Origin: JBBQKI01 sp038326725
Lineage (GTDB): Bacteria > Bacteroidota > Bacteroidia > Flavobacteriales > Flavobacteriaceae
Assembly: GCA_038326725.1 (NCBI GenBank)
Contig: JBBQKI010000016.1
Location: forward strand, 1 to 54,840
Direction: 5' to 3'
DNA: 54,840 nucleotides
A model generated the notes under the pieces. The model saw only the letters and a program-made list of their open reading frames with translations. It did no database searches and had not been told where the DNA came from. A program made the position numbers and the translations under genes. Of this stretch, positions 41,401-50,129 are shown piece by piece; within the stretch, counting starts at the first letter, position 1, and each line of letters begins with the position of its first letter.

Positions 41401-44400
41401 TTGAAAACAAAATTAAAAATACTTCATCTCGAAGATACTCCTGCTGATGCTGAATTAGTGGAAAGAGAATTGAAAAAAGGAAACATTCAATTTGAGAAAT
41501 TAGTTGTTGACAATAAAATAGCCTTTGAAAAGGCGCTCAAAGAATTTGCTCCGGACATCATCATTTCCGACCACACCCTTCCTTCATTTGATTCTACGGA
41601 AGCAATAAAGATAATTAAGCGCCAAGGCATAAAAATTCCTTTTATCTTGGTTTCAGCAACGGTATCTGATGAATTTGCTGTGGAAGTAATGAAAGCCGGG
41701 GCTGATGATTATATCCTTAAAGACCGTTTGCATCGGTTGCCGCAAGCAGTACTGAATGCAATGGAGAAAAAAAGTGCGGAGCAGCAACTGCACGAAAGCG
41801 AAGCATTCAATATGGGAGTGATTTCTTCGCTTAGTTCGCATATTGCCGTAATAGATAAGAGCGGTAATATAATAGCCGTAAACAAAGCGTGGGACAATTT
41901 TGCAAAAACCAACGGTGTTGACTCATTGCAAGGAGTTTCTACAGGAAGCAACTATATTGAAGTTTGCCAAAGATCAATCGCTTCGGGAGATATTATAGCA
42001 GGGCAAACATTACAGGGCATCAAATCAGTATTTAATAAAGAAGTAAAAACCTTTGAGCTGGAATATCCCTGTCATTCTTTAACAGAGCAACGATGGTTCA
42101 ATCTTTCCGTCACGAAATTTGGTGAAGATGATTCTAAGGTAGTGGTCTCACACCAAAATATTACCCAACGAAAAATAGCCGAACAAAAACTACAAACGAG
42201 TGAATCAAGATTAAAAGAAGCCCAGACTGTTGCTAAAGTGGGCAGTTGGGAAATAGACCTGCAAACCTTGAGTGTAATATGGTCAGAAGAACACCACCAT
42301 ATTTTTGAAACAGATCCAAAAACATTTCACGTTACACAAGAAGCCTTTTATGATTTCATACATCCTGAAGATCGTGATATAGTAAAGACGACTTTCGAAA
42401 ATTCGTTTGAAAGTCAAACACTCAATTCTATTGAACACAGGATAATTGCAACAAATGGCGGGTTGAAGCATGTATGTGAAAGATGGAAAATTTTTCGAGA
42501 TGCACAAGGACATCCTGTTCGTGCAGTTGGAACCTGCCAGGATATAACTGAGCGCAAAATAGCAGAGAATAAACTTAATGCTACTTCAAATGAGTTAGAA
42601 ACAGCGGTTGCAGATCTTAATAAAATACTGGATTCTTCTTTAGATGTTATTTGTACAATTAATGCTAAGGGGGAGTTCATCAAAGTTAGCGCAGCATCAC
42701 AGCAAGTTTGGGGTTATACGCCTGAGGAGCTTATTGGCAGCAAATTTATGAACCTTGTGTATGATGAAGATGCTGATATTACTTCCAAAGCGACTGAGAA
42801 AGTTGTAAGCGGTATCCAGATTCCAATATTTGAAAACAGATACGTGCATAAAAGCGGTAGAATTGTCTCAATATTTTGGTCAGTTAAGTGGGACGAGAAA
42901 CTTCAATTAATGTTTTGCATCGCCAAAGATGTAACCGAGAAGAAAAGATTAGAGAAAGCAGTAGAAAATGAAAGAGATCAGTTCTTTGATATGTTTTTAA
43001 AAGCTCCATCGGCTATCGGCATGTTGAAAGGGGCAGATCATATTTTTGAAATGGCTAATCCGCTTTATTTGGAATTGATAGGCAAAAAAGATATCATAGG
43101 AAAAACAGTGGCAGAAGTGCTTCCGGAAGTAGTTGAACAAGGGTTTGTTGGCATGTTAGATCATGTTTACCAAACCGGCGAATCTTACATCGGCAAAGAG
43201 ATGTTGGTTAAGGTAAATAAAGAAGGAAACGGTGAAATGACTGATTTCTATATCGACTTCATTTACCAGGCCCATAGAAATGGTGAAGGAAATATAGAAG
43301 GCACTTTCTTTTTTATAAATGACACAACAGAACAAATACTATCCCGAAAAGCAATAGAAAAAAGCGAGAAAAAATACAGGCAAATTGTTGAAACGGCACA
43401 GGAAGGAATTTGGATGGTCGATGAAAATAGCAGAACAACTTTTGTAAATAAAAAGATGTGCGAAATACTTGAATATACTGAAGAAGAAATGATGGGTAAA
43501 GTGCATTTTTCTTTTATGAATAAGGATGATAAGGAAAATGCTTTGGTTTCTTTGGAGAGAAGAAAAAAGGGAATTGCTGAAAATTACGAAATTAGTCTTA
43601 TATCTAAAAATGGAAAACAAGTTCTCACTAACATATCAGCCAATCCCATTTTTGATGACATGGGAAATTTTAAAGGGTCATTGGGAATGATTTCAGATAT
43701 TACCGAAAAGAAAAAAGCAGATGAAGAAAACAGGTTCAAAGCCAATTTATTAAAAACTATTGGGCAGGCGGCAATAGCAACAGATTTAAATGGCATTGTA
43801 AATTATTGGAACCGGGCAGCTGAACATATTTATGGGTGGACAAAAGAAGAAGCTTTAGGAAAACATATAATGGATCTAACAACTTCTGAGGCCACCAATG
43901 ATCAAGCTATCCAGATAATGGAAAAGCTAAAAAAAGGGCAAACATGGTCGGGAGAATTTAAAGTGCGGAAAAAGGATGGGACTATTTTTCCTGCTTTGGT
44001 TGCCAATTCTCCAATTCACGATGAGAATAATATATTATCTGGTATCATTGGTATTTCCTCTGATATTACTGAAATTAAGAAATTGGAAGACCTTTTAGAG
44101 AAAACCAACCGGCTTGCACGTATAGGAAGTTGGGAAATTGATGTAGTAAAAGGAACCGTTTATTGGTCGGACATTACAAAGGAAATACGCGAAGTGGATA
44201 AAGATTATGTTCCAATATTAGGGGAGGGAATAAGTTATTTTAAAGGTATTCATAAAGAAATAATTAGCCAAAAAGTGCAGGAATGTATAGAAAATGGTAC
44301 TCCATGGGATGAAGCATTGGAGATGATCACTTTTAAAGGGAATCATAAATGGGTGCGTACAATTGGTGAAGGAGAATTTTTAAACGGGAAATGTTTAAGG

Positions 44401-46326
44401 ATATATGGGAGTTTCCAGGACATTACGGAACGTAAAAAAGCGGAAAAAGAGATTAGAGACAGCGAGGAAAAAAGAAGGTTGATAATGAGCGGAGCATTAG
44501 ACGCAATCATCTGCATTGACACAAATGACATTATAACGTTCTGGAATCCTCAAGCTGAAGTTGTTTTTGGATGGAAAGAAGCAGAAGTGATGGGACAGCA
44601 GCTATCTGAACTTATTATACCTGAATCGTTCCGCAGATACCATACAGAAGGAATAAAACATTATCTTAAAACAGGAGAAGGAAAAGCCATCAATACACTA
44701 TTAGAATTAGAGGCCATTAGGAAAAATGGAGAATTATTTCCAATTGAATTAACTGTAATACCAATAAACCAGGGGGAAGAAGTGTTCTTTTGTGCTTTTA
44801 TTCGGGACATTACCGAGCGAAAATTTGCAGAATTTAAACTTTCTGACGCACTTGTTAAATTGAAAGCTGAACGAATACGTCTCGTTACTGCGCAATCAGT
44901 AGCCAAACTAGGCAATTGGGAAACAGATTTGCAAACGTGGCAAGTAAACTGGTCGGAAGAAATGCATCGTCTTTATGGAACGGATCCTCAAAATTTTGAA
45001 CCATCCTATTTATCCATTCAAAGTTTTGTTCATCCTGAAGACAGGAAAATGATAGATAAAGCCTTTATGGATTCACTCCACAAAAGCGGTTCTAGTTCTT
45101 TGGAACACCGCATTATTACCTTGCAAGGCATCGAAAAATGGGTAGAAGAAAATTGGTCTGTTTCCAGCGATGAAAAAGGTTCGCCTATGTTTGCAGTTGG
45201 TACTTGTCAGGATATTACGGAAAGTAAAAAAGCAGCAGATAAAGTAATACGAAGCGAAGCAAAGCTAAAAGTAGCGCAGCATATTGCCCAGGTGGGTAGT
45301 TATGAAGTAGATATGTTAACCAAAGAACAAAGTTGGTCTGATGAATTTTATACAATTTTAGGGATAAATGTAGATGTAATACCCTCTCGTGAAGCCTTCG
45401 TGTCATTTATTCATCCTGAAGACAGGGCTATGGCTGTCAGCACTATGGAGAACGCTCTCTCCATATATACAGATTCATCATTTCAGTTTCGCTTTATAAG
45501 AAAAAATGGTGAAACAGGATACGCATCATCCGAATGGAGGTTTGAGTTTGACCACCATCGCAATCCTCTTTACATACACGGTATATTAAGAGATCTGACG
45601 AAAGAAAAAAAAGTAGAGAGAGATCGTGTTAAAATGAGTGCCGATTTAATTCAGCGTAATAGCGATCTTGAGCAGTTTTCTTATATTGTATCACACAACC
45701 TTCGCGCACCTGCAGCCAACATTATAGGTTTCGCAGAAATTTTACAAGATGAAACTATAACCCCGCAGGAGCAAAAAGAATTTCTGCAAGGACTTTCAGC
45801 ATCCGTAACTGGACTCGATACCATTATCAAAGACATCAACACCATCTTGCAGGTAAAAAGTGAAGTCCACGAGAAAAAGGAAATGGTAATCTTTTCTAAT
45901 CTTGTGAACGATATCATGTTAAGCATAGGTAATCTAATTTACAAACATCACGTAATTATCAAACGCGACTTTTCAGAAGTGGACGAAATCTATTCGCTCA
46001 AAGTTTACATATACAGCATCTTCTATAACTTAATAAGCAATAGCATTAAATACAGCAAACCAAACGAACCGCCACACATCGAAATAAAAAGCAAAGAAGA
46101 AAACGGAAAAATAATCCTTACATTTAAGGACAATGGATTGGGTATTGACATGAAAGCCAAAGGTGATAAAATTTTCGGGCTTTACAATCGGTTCCATTCA
46201 CACGTAGAAGGAAAAGGCATGGGGCTATTCATGGTGAAAACTCAAGTAGAATCGCTCGGTGGTAAAATAACAATTGCCAGTGAACTCAATAAAGGAACTG
46301 AATTTACAATAGAATTTGAAATTTAA
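41401..46326 (+). CDS. giant hybrid histidine kinase, receiver + ten PAS domains
   Basis: This is a 1641-residue cytoplasmic protein starting with TTG (41401; KTKLKILHLED follows; the upstream frame overlaps the previous gene and carries no ATG). An N-terminal receiver (1-120) has phosphoacceptor D57 in IISDHTLP. Ten PAS domains follow, most ending in a DITERK-type connector (about 140-1400); several are of the PAS_3 kind with HPED. The kinase core shows SHNLRAP with His1432, N box NLISNSIKYS, G1 DNGLGIDM, G2 GKGMGLFMVK. No membrane helix and no co-factor marker is obvious, so the ligands of the PAS domains are open. Confidence 0.88.
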   Translation: MKTKLKILHLEDTPADAELVERELKKGNIQFEKLVVDNKIAFEKALKEFAPDIIISDHTLPSFDSTEAIKIIKRQGIKIPFILVSATVSDEFAVEVMKAGADDYILKDRLHRLPQAVLNAMEKKSAEQQLHESEAFNMGVISSLSSHIAVIDKSGNIIAVNKAWDNFAKTNGVDSLQGVSTGSNYIEVCQRSIASGDIIAGQTLQGIKSVFNKEVKTFELEYPCHSLTEQRWFNLSVTKFGEDDSKVVVSHQNITQRKIAEQKLQTSESRLKEAQTVAKVGSWEIDLQTLSVIWSEEHHHIFETDPKTFHVTQEAFYDFIHPEDRDIVKTTFENSFESQTLNSIEHRIIATNGGLKHVCERWKIFRDAQGHPVRAVGTCQDITERKIAENKLNATSNELETAVADLNKILDSSLDVICTINAKGEFIKVSAASQQVWGYTPEELIGSKFMNLVYDEDADITSKATEKVVSGIQIPIFENRYVHKSGRIVSIFWSVKWDEKLQLMFCIAKDVTEKKRLEKAVENERDQFFDMFLKAPSAIGMLKGADHIFEMANPLYLELIGKKDIIGKTVAEVLPEVVEQGFVGMLDHVYQTGESYIGKEMLVKVNKEGNGEMTDFYIDFIYQAHRNGEGNIEGTFFFINDTTEQILSRKAIEKSEKKYRQIVETAQEGIWMVDENSRTTFVNKKMCEILEYTEEEMMGKVHFSFMNKDDKENALVSLERRKKGIAENYEISLISKNGKQVLTNISANPIFDDMGNFKGSLGMISDITEKKKADEENRFKANLLKTIGQAAIATDLNGIVNYWNRAAEHIYGWTKEEALGKHIMDLTTSEATNDQAIQIMEKLKKGQTWSGEFKVRKKDGTIFPALVANSPIHDENNILSGIIGISSDITEIKKLEDLLEKTNRLARIGSWEIDVVKGTVYWSDITKEIREVDKDYVPILGEGISYFKGIHKEIISQKVQECIENGTPWDEALEMITFKGNHKWVRTIGEGEFLNGKCLRIYGSFQDITERKKAEKEIRDSEEKRRLIMSGALDAIICIDTNDIITFWNPQAEVVFGWKEAEVMGQQLSELIIPESFRRYHTEGIKHYLKTGEGKAINTLLELEAIRKNGELFPIELTVIPINQGEEVFFCAFIRDITERKFAEFKLSDALVKLKAERIRLVTAQSVAKLGNWETDLQTWQVNWSEEMHRLYGTDPQNFEPSYLSIQSFVHPEDRKMIDKAFMDSLHKSGSSSLEHRIITLQGIEKWVEENWSVSSDEKGSPMFAVGTCQDITESKKAADKVIRSEAKLKVAQHIAQVGSYEVDMLTKEQSWSDEFYTILGINVDVIPSREAFVSFIHPEDRAMAVSTMENALSIYTDSSFQFRFIRKNGETGYASSEWRFEFDHHRNPLYIHGILRDLTKEKKVERDRVKMSADLIQRNSDLEQFSYIVSHNLRAPAANIIGFAEILQDETITPQEQKEFLQGLSASVTGLDTIIKDINTILQVKSEVHEKKEMVIFSNLVNDIMLSIGNLIYKHHVIIKRDFSEVDEIYSLKVYIYSIFYNLISNSIKYSKPNEPPHIEIKSKEENGKIILTFKDNGLGIDMKAKGDKIFGLYNRFHSHVEGKGMGLFMVKTQVESLGGKITIASELNKGTEFTIEFEI

Positions 46327-46338
46327 TTCTGAAGAAAA

Positions 46339-46737
46339 ATGACACAAATAACAAAACGCTTTCTATTGGTTGACGATGACCCGCTAAACAATTTCCTCAC
46401 AAAAATGATACTGAAAAAATCATTTGAAGAAGTACACGTTAACGATTTTACTATTCCGGAAAATGGATTGGAATTTATGAAATCTGAACCCAGCCATAAT
46501 CTTCACTATGGAAGAACAATACTTTTTCTCGACATCAACATGCCAACAATGTCAGGATGGGAGTACCTCGATGAATTTGAGCTTTTTGATCCTTCAATAA
46601 AAGAGCAATACGATATTTACATCCTCTCATCCTCCGTTGACCCCAAAGACATAAACCGTGCAAAAGAAAATCCACACGTCATAGATTTTATAGAAAAACC
46701 TCTTAACAAAGCTAAACTGCTTACCATGTTTGGCTAA
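46339..46737 (+). CDS. response regulator, receiver only
   Basis: This is a 132-residue receiver domain. VDDDPLNNFLTKM carries the acidic residues, the phosphoacceptor is D65 in LFLDINMP, and the conserved Lys is in DFIEKPLNKAKL. The LNNFLTKMIL form is common for stand-alone receivers in Bacteroidota. It starts 12 bases after the giant kinase. With no DNA-binding domain it should act through protein contact. Confidence 0.9.
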   Translation: MTQITKRFLLVDDDPLNNFLTKMILKKSFEEVHVNDFTIPENGLEFMKSEPSHNLHYGRTILFLDINMPTMSGWEYLDEFELFDPSIKEQYDIYILSSSVDPKDINRAKENPHVIDFIEKPLNKAKLLTMFG

Positions 46738-46751
46738 TAAAAAAAATATTT

Positions 46752-46813
46752 CTACCATTTTTTTTCATCCAAATCTCGTTACTAACGCTTAAAATGTGTT
46801 TATAAAATGGTAG
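46752..46813. repeat. inverted repeat after the phosphorelay operon
   Basis: CTACCATTTT (46752-46761) and AAAATGGTAG (46804-46813) are perfect 10-bp arms 42 bases apart. They may close a long hairpin at the 3' end of the operon; a Rho-independent terminator of the usual shape was not seen. Confidence 0.5.
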
Positions 46814-46863
46814 TTGGGTAAAAAAAGGTGTTCTTTTGGTGAAATAAAAAGAACTTGTTTAGC

Positions 46864-47151
46864 CTAAGATCCAGCGAATGGTGTTCCGAAGATACCCACT
46901 GCCAGTTCTGCCCAAACAAGGAAGAGCATCCACAAAATAACTGCACAGATGGCGATGCGTTTCCCTATTTGGGGTACTTTCCTCATTACAAGTTCGCATA
47001 TTATACCGGTGCCCAGCAGCAGTATTCCCCCAATTATAAAATCTGAGAGCGTCCAATTCACTTCATCAGTGAACTGCATTGCAATTAGTGGAATGGACAA
47101 TAGAAATGCCACGGTGAGCACAATGCCGATAAGTCTTTTGTTTTTTTGCAT
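46864..47151 (-). CDS. hypothetical three-helix membrane protein
   Basis: This is a 95-residue protein with three hydrophobic helices (about 8-26, 36-56 and 68-85) and a short basic N-terminus (MQKNKR). It is likely an inner-membrane protein; the family is not recognised, although small proteins of this shape are frequent in Bacteroidota. It has a well-formed promoter and a palindromic operator candidate upstream. It stands alone. Confidence 0.7.
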   Translation of the reverse strand: MQKNKRLIGIVLTVAFLLSIPLIAMQFTDEVNWTLSDFIIGGILLLGTGIICELVMRKVPQIGKRIAICAVILWMLFLVWAELAVGIFGTPFAGS

Positions 47152-47198
47152 GATATGGATTGGTAGGTTTTAAATTAACACGTTTGTTTGAGTAAAGT

Positions 47199-47238
47199 AC
47201 TTTGAATTTCAAAGTTAAATAAAACTTTGATTACGCAA
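47199..47238 (-). promoter_or_regulatory. promoter with overlapping palindrome for the small membrane protein
   Basis: On the minus strand TTG (47236-47238), 18 bases, then TAACTTTG (47210-47217), an exact match. The palindrome ACTTTGAATTTCAAAGT (47199-47215) lies over the -7 box and the expected start site, as an operator would. The rest of the gap 47239-47490 shows nothing. Confidence 0.55.
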
Positions 47239-47490
47239 TATATTTTTAAATATATTTTTATGTTACATCAAAACGTTTAAATGGTGTATGGTTAGTAGAA
47301 ATAAGGGACATTGGGGAAAAGCAGATAGTATAATAACCAACTGTAAAGGAAAACCAAACCCATCAGTAGGGGAAGGTTTAATGCCGCAAGAGTCGAAAAA
47401 TGGAAGCTTAAATCGACTTAAAAAGTATTTAAGAGAAAAAATCCAATTTCTTTTGGTTTATTAAAGTTTATAAAATAACGTAGCACTGCT

Positions 47491-48600
47491 TTATTCAGGC
47501 ACCACCTTCACAATTCCCTTCCCTTCAATTCCGATATAAATAAATCCATCTGGGCCCATCTTTACATTGCGGACACGGCCAACGTCCACAGCCAGCTTTT
47601 CGCGGCTTGTTACCTTCGTGCCCTCCAATGTGAGCATTTCCACATAATTGAATTTTAAGGAGCCGACCAAAAGGTTGCCTTTCCATTCCGGGTATTTGTC
47701 GCCCGTAACAAAGGCCATTCCACTGGGGGCTATGGAAGGTACCCAGTAATAGATTGGTTGTTCCATATCCGGCCGGGAGGTTTCATCCGTAATTTTGGTG
47801 CCGCTGTAGTTCACGCCATAGGTTATAACGGGCCAGCCGTAATTGGCCCCTTTTTTCACAATATTTATTTCATCGCCCCCTTTGGGGCCGTGTTCGTGGA
47901 GCCATATTTCCCCGGTTTCGGGATGTTTTGTCATGCCTTGCGCATTACGGTTGCCATAAGTGTATATTGCCTTTTTGGCATTAGGTCTGTCCATGAAGGG
48001 ATTATCCGTAGGGATACTGCCGTCTGCATTCAGTCGGTATGTTTTGCCCCCATCCCGGGTTATGTCCTGCGGGTTTACGTTTTCTTCGCCACGTTCGCCG
48101 ATGGTGAAGTATACATAACCTTCATTATCAAATTCAATACGCGAACCAAAGTGCTGGCCTTTAGTAGTATTTGGGGTGGCTTTGTATAAGGTTTCAATAT
48201 TGGTGAGCGCATTATTTTCAAGCTTACAACGAATGAGGGCCGTGTTGCCGCCATCACCCTCACCTTCAGAAGATGAATAGGTAATATAAATCCAGCCATT
48301 CTTGGCATAATCGGGGTGAAGCACGATGTCCATAAGCCCGCCCTGGCCACGGGCATATACTTCGGGAACGTTTTTTATAAGTATCCTTGTGCCGTTGATA
48401 AAATGGATAAGATCTCCACTTTTCTCTGTAATAAGCAGGCTGCCGTCTGGAAGCCACGCCATTCCCCAAGGGTTTGAAATTCCTTCCACTACTGTTTGGA
48501 TAGAGTAGCCTCGGGGTTCAACATTAAGGGAAACATCATTTTTCTTTTGCTGGGCGCAGGAAATGGTGAATGACAACAAAAGGAGGAGAGGCTTGTACAT
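47491..48600 (-). CDS. PQQ-dependent aldose sugar dehydrogenase
   Basis: This is a 369-residue six-bladed beta-propeller enzyme of the soluble aldose dehydrogenase (YliI/Asd) family that oxidises sugars at C1 using pyrroloquinoline quinone. The family features are NPWGMAWLPDGSLLITEK near the N-terminus, GGLMDIVLHPDYAKNGWIYITYS, the PQQ-pocket GNRNAQGM, and EHGPKGGDEINIVKKGANYGWP. An N-terminal lipoprotein signal (SFTISC, Cys15) places it in the envelope. No PQQ synthesis genes are in the window, so the cofactor may be imported. Confidence 0.92.
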   Translation of the reverse strand: MYKPLLLLLSFTISCAQQKKNDVSLNVEPRGYSIQTVVEGISNPWGMAWLPDGSLLITEKSGDLIHFINGTRILIKNVPEVYARGQGGLMDIVLHPDYAKNGWIYITYSSSEGEGDGGNTALIRCKLENNALTNIETLYKATPNTTKGQHFGSRIEFDNEGYVYFTIGERGEENVNPQDITRDGGKTYRLNADGSIPTDNPFMDRPNAKKAIYTYGNRNAQGMTKHPETGEIWLHEHGPKGGDEINIVKKGANYGWPVITYGVNYSGTKITDETSRPDMEQPIYYWVPSIAPSGMAFVTGDKYPEWKGNLLVGSLKFNYVEMLTLEGTKVTSREKLAVDVGRVRNVKMGPDGFIYIGIEGKGIVKVVPE

Positions 48601-48723
48601 AGCTTTTTATTTTTTTTAAAAAGGTACGAAAAAAATGAGTATTCAGTTGGAGTTACTGTGGGCATTTCAGTAAACAGAGCTCAAAATAAATACTCTTGAA
48701 ATGATTAAATAAAGGAAATCATA

Positions 48724-48754
48724 TTTGCGGAACGTTTCAAAAAGGTTATTTTTG
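48724..48754 (+). promoter_or_regulatory. promoter of tRNA-Pro
   Basis: TTTG (48724-48727), a 19-base spacer and TATTTTTG (48747-48754) match the Bacteroidota consensus fully. The tRNA begins 67 bases downstream. Confidence 0.6.
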
Positions 48755-48821
48755 CACTTCAATTTTTCAGCCTTTATAAAAAGATTGGAATTTAATTTTA
48801 CCATAGCGAAAGCTGTATTTT

Positions 48822-48895
48822 CGGGATGTAGCGCAGCCTGGTAGCGTACACGTCTGGGGGGCGTGGGGTCGCAGGTTCAAATCCTGTCATCCCGA
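48822..48895 (+). tRNA. tRNA-Pro, anticodon GGG
   Basis: The 74 bases fold as a complete cloverleaf: acceptor CGGGATG/CATCCCG, D stem GCGC/GCGT, anticodon stem CACGT/GCGTG with loop CTGGGGG (anticodon GGG), T stem GCAGG/CCTGT with TTCAAAT loop, and discriminator A. C1-G72 with A73 is the proline identity pattern. CCA is not encoded. It is followed by a tandem array that repeats its own 3' end. Confidence 0.95.
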
Positions 48896-49229
48896 CAAAA
48901 TAAAAAAGACATCTTAAAACGGTGTCTTTTTTTTTTGGGGTGTATTGATGCCACAGCTATAGGCTGTGGGAGCAATGCGCTTCGGCGCTCTGCGCAGGTT
49001 CAAATCCTGTCATCCCGACAAAATAAAAAAGACATCTTAAAACGGTGTCTTTTTTTATGGGGTGTGTTGGTACCACAGCTATAGGCTTTGGGAGCAATGC
49101 GCTTCGGCGCTGTAAGCAGGATCAAATCCTGTCATCCCGACAAAATAAAAAAGACACCTTAAAATGGTGTCTTTTTTATGGGGTGTATTGATGCCACAAC
49201 TGTAAGCTACGGGAGCAATCCACTCTTAT
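48872..49229 (+). repeat. tandem array of tRNA-Pro 3' end plus terminator (three units)
   Basis: Units begin at 48872, 48995 and 49117 (periods 123 and 122). Each starts with the T-arm and 3' acceptor strand of tRNA-Pro (CAGGTTCAAATCCTGTC then ATCCCGACA), then a terminator, then a hairpin CCACAGC/GCTGTGG, then GCGC-TTCG-GCGC. The third unit is cut before its last hairpin. Terminator stems are GACATC/GGTGTC in units 1 and 2 and GACACC/GGTGTC in unit 3, so pairing is preserved by a compensating change. Confidence 0.92.
48902..48936 (+). terminator. Rho-independent terminator of tRNA-Pro (first copy)
   Basis: AAAAAAGACATC and GGTGTCTTTTTT form a stem with A-run and T-run. Further copies lie at 49025-49057 and 49146-49178, inside the tandem array. 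Confidence 0.8.
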
Positions 49230-49236
49230 ACCAATA

Positions 49237-49932
49237 TTACATTTTTGAATTTTTTTTGATTGCCGCCATCACTTCTTCTTTGTTCAATCCTGTTGTATTC
49301 ACACCTGGATCAGCAGCAGCTTTTGTTTCAACATCAAATTGTAGCTTTTTCATATAGTCTGGGTTTTTACCGGCCATTTTTTCCTTTATGATATCACCAT
49401 AGGCAATCCGCGCTTCCTCAACTGTTTTTTTACCATTTATAATGTCATGGGCTAAATTCAAAGCCAAAAAATTATTCGCTTCCATATCGCATCTTGCGCT
49501 TAAATAGCCTTGAGTACGATCAAACGTCACACTGCCATCAAAAGCAACCAATTCACTCATTTTATCCACAGGCACTTTGTGGTAAATGGTCGTTTTCATA
49601 AAATCGGTATGGTCAATAGGGAAGTTGTGTGGAGTTTCGTCTTTTGAGATTCGGATCATTTCCCAAATCCCTGCATTTCTCCATACGATTTCATTGGCTG
49701 AACTGCTGGATGGCTCGCCATATGCTTTGACGGTAGTCTCTACTGCCTTTTGTGAAGCCATTGGCCAATCTTTAATATAATTGGTATACATCCCTTTTTT
49801 ATCGGCAGACATATTTCCTTTAGAATGGTCCATGTCTTTTGACATAGCGTCATTTCTGCTTATTTCTTGAGAATTCATAGACCCAATTCCCAAAAAGCAA
49901 CTCATTACAAATACTGTGATTAAATTTTTCAT
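49237..49932 (-). CDS. secreted hypothetical protein
   Basis: This is a 231-residue exported protein (signal peptide ending near residue 21, MNSQ). After a Met/Asp/Lys-rich linker the domain (about 50-190) reads WPMASQKAVETTVKAYGEPS, then IVWRNAGIWEMIRISKDETPHNFPIDHTDF, then RTQGYLSARCDMEANNFLALNLAHDII. Proteins of this shape are found in several bacterial phyla, including proteobacteria, without an assigned function (from general acquaintance, not a search). It may have come by transfer. The tRNA-Pro array ends eight bases from its stop codon, so it may belong to an element integrated there (inference). Confidence 0.7.
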   Translation of the reverse strand: MKNLITVFVMSCFLGIGSMNSQEISRNDAMSKDMDHSKGNMSADKKGMYTNYIKDWPMASQKAVETTVKAYGEPSSSSANEIVWRNAGIWEMIRISKDETPHNFPIDHTDFMKTTIYHKVPVDKMSELVAFDGSVTFDRTQGYLSARCDMEANNFLALNLAHDIINGKKTVEEARIAYGDIIKEKMAGKNPDYMKKLQFDVETKAAADPGVNTTGLNKEEVMAAIKKNSKM

Positions 49933-49990
49933 TTTTTTTTTTTGAAATTAATATCTCTCTAAGGTAGTCCAGTTGTTTTCAGAACTATTA

Positions 49991-50047
49991 TAAAGCATTG
50001 TTAATTAATTGGTTTTCAATGCTTTTTTATGATATTAGATAATATCA
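49991..50047. terminator. inverted repeats downstream of the wzc-like gene
   Basis: AAAGCATTG and CAATGCTTT (49993-50022) form a stem with T-tail on the plus strand; next to it ATGATATT-AGAT-AATATCAT is a second perfect 8-bp palindrome. On the minus strand these may end the polysaccharide operon. Confidence 0.45.
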
Positions 50048-50129
50048 TATTGCTGGTATAGAGTCAATGTTTACATTGAAAAAAAACGTTCGGAAGAATT
50101 CAAAACTTAAACGACAATCTAAAAATCTA

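Noticed and set aside
48863..49084. Open frame across tRNA-Pro and the array (VQILSSRQNKK type)
   Set aside because: It is the translation of the tRNA 3' end and terminator; such frames are a known annotation artefact.
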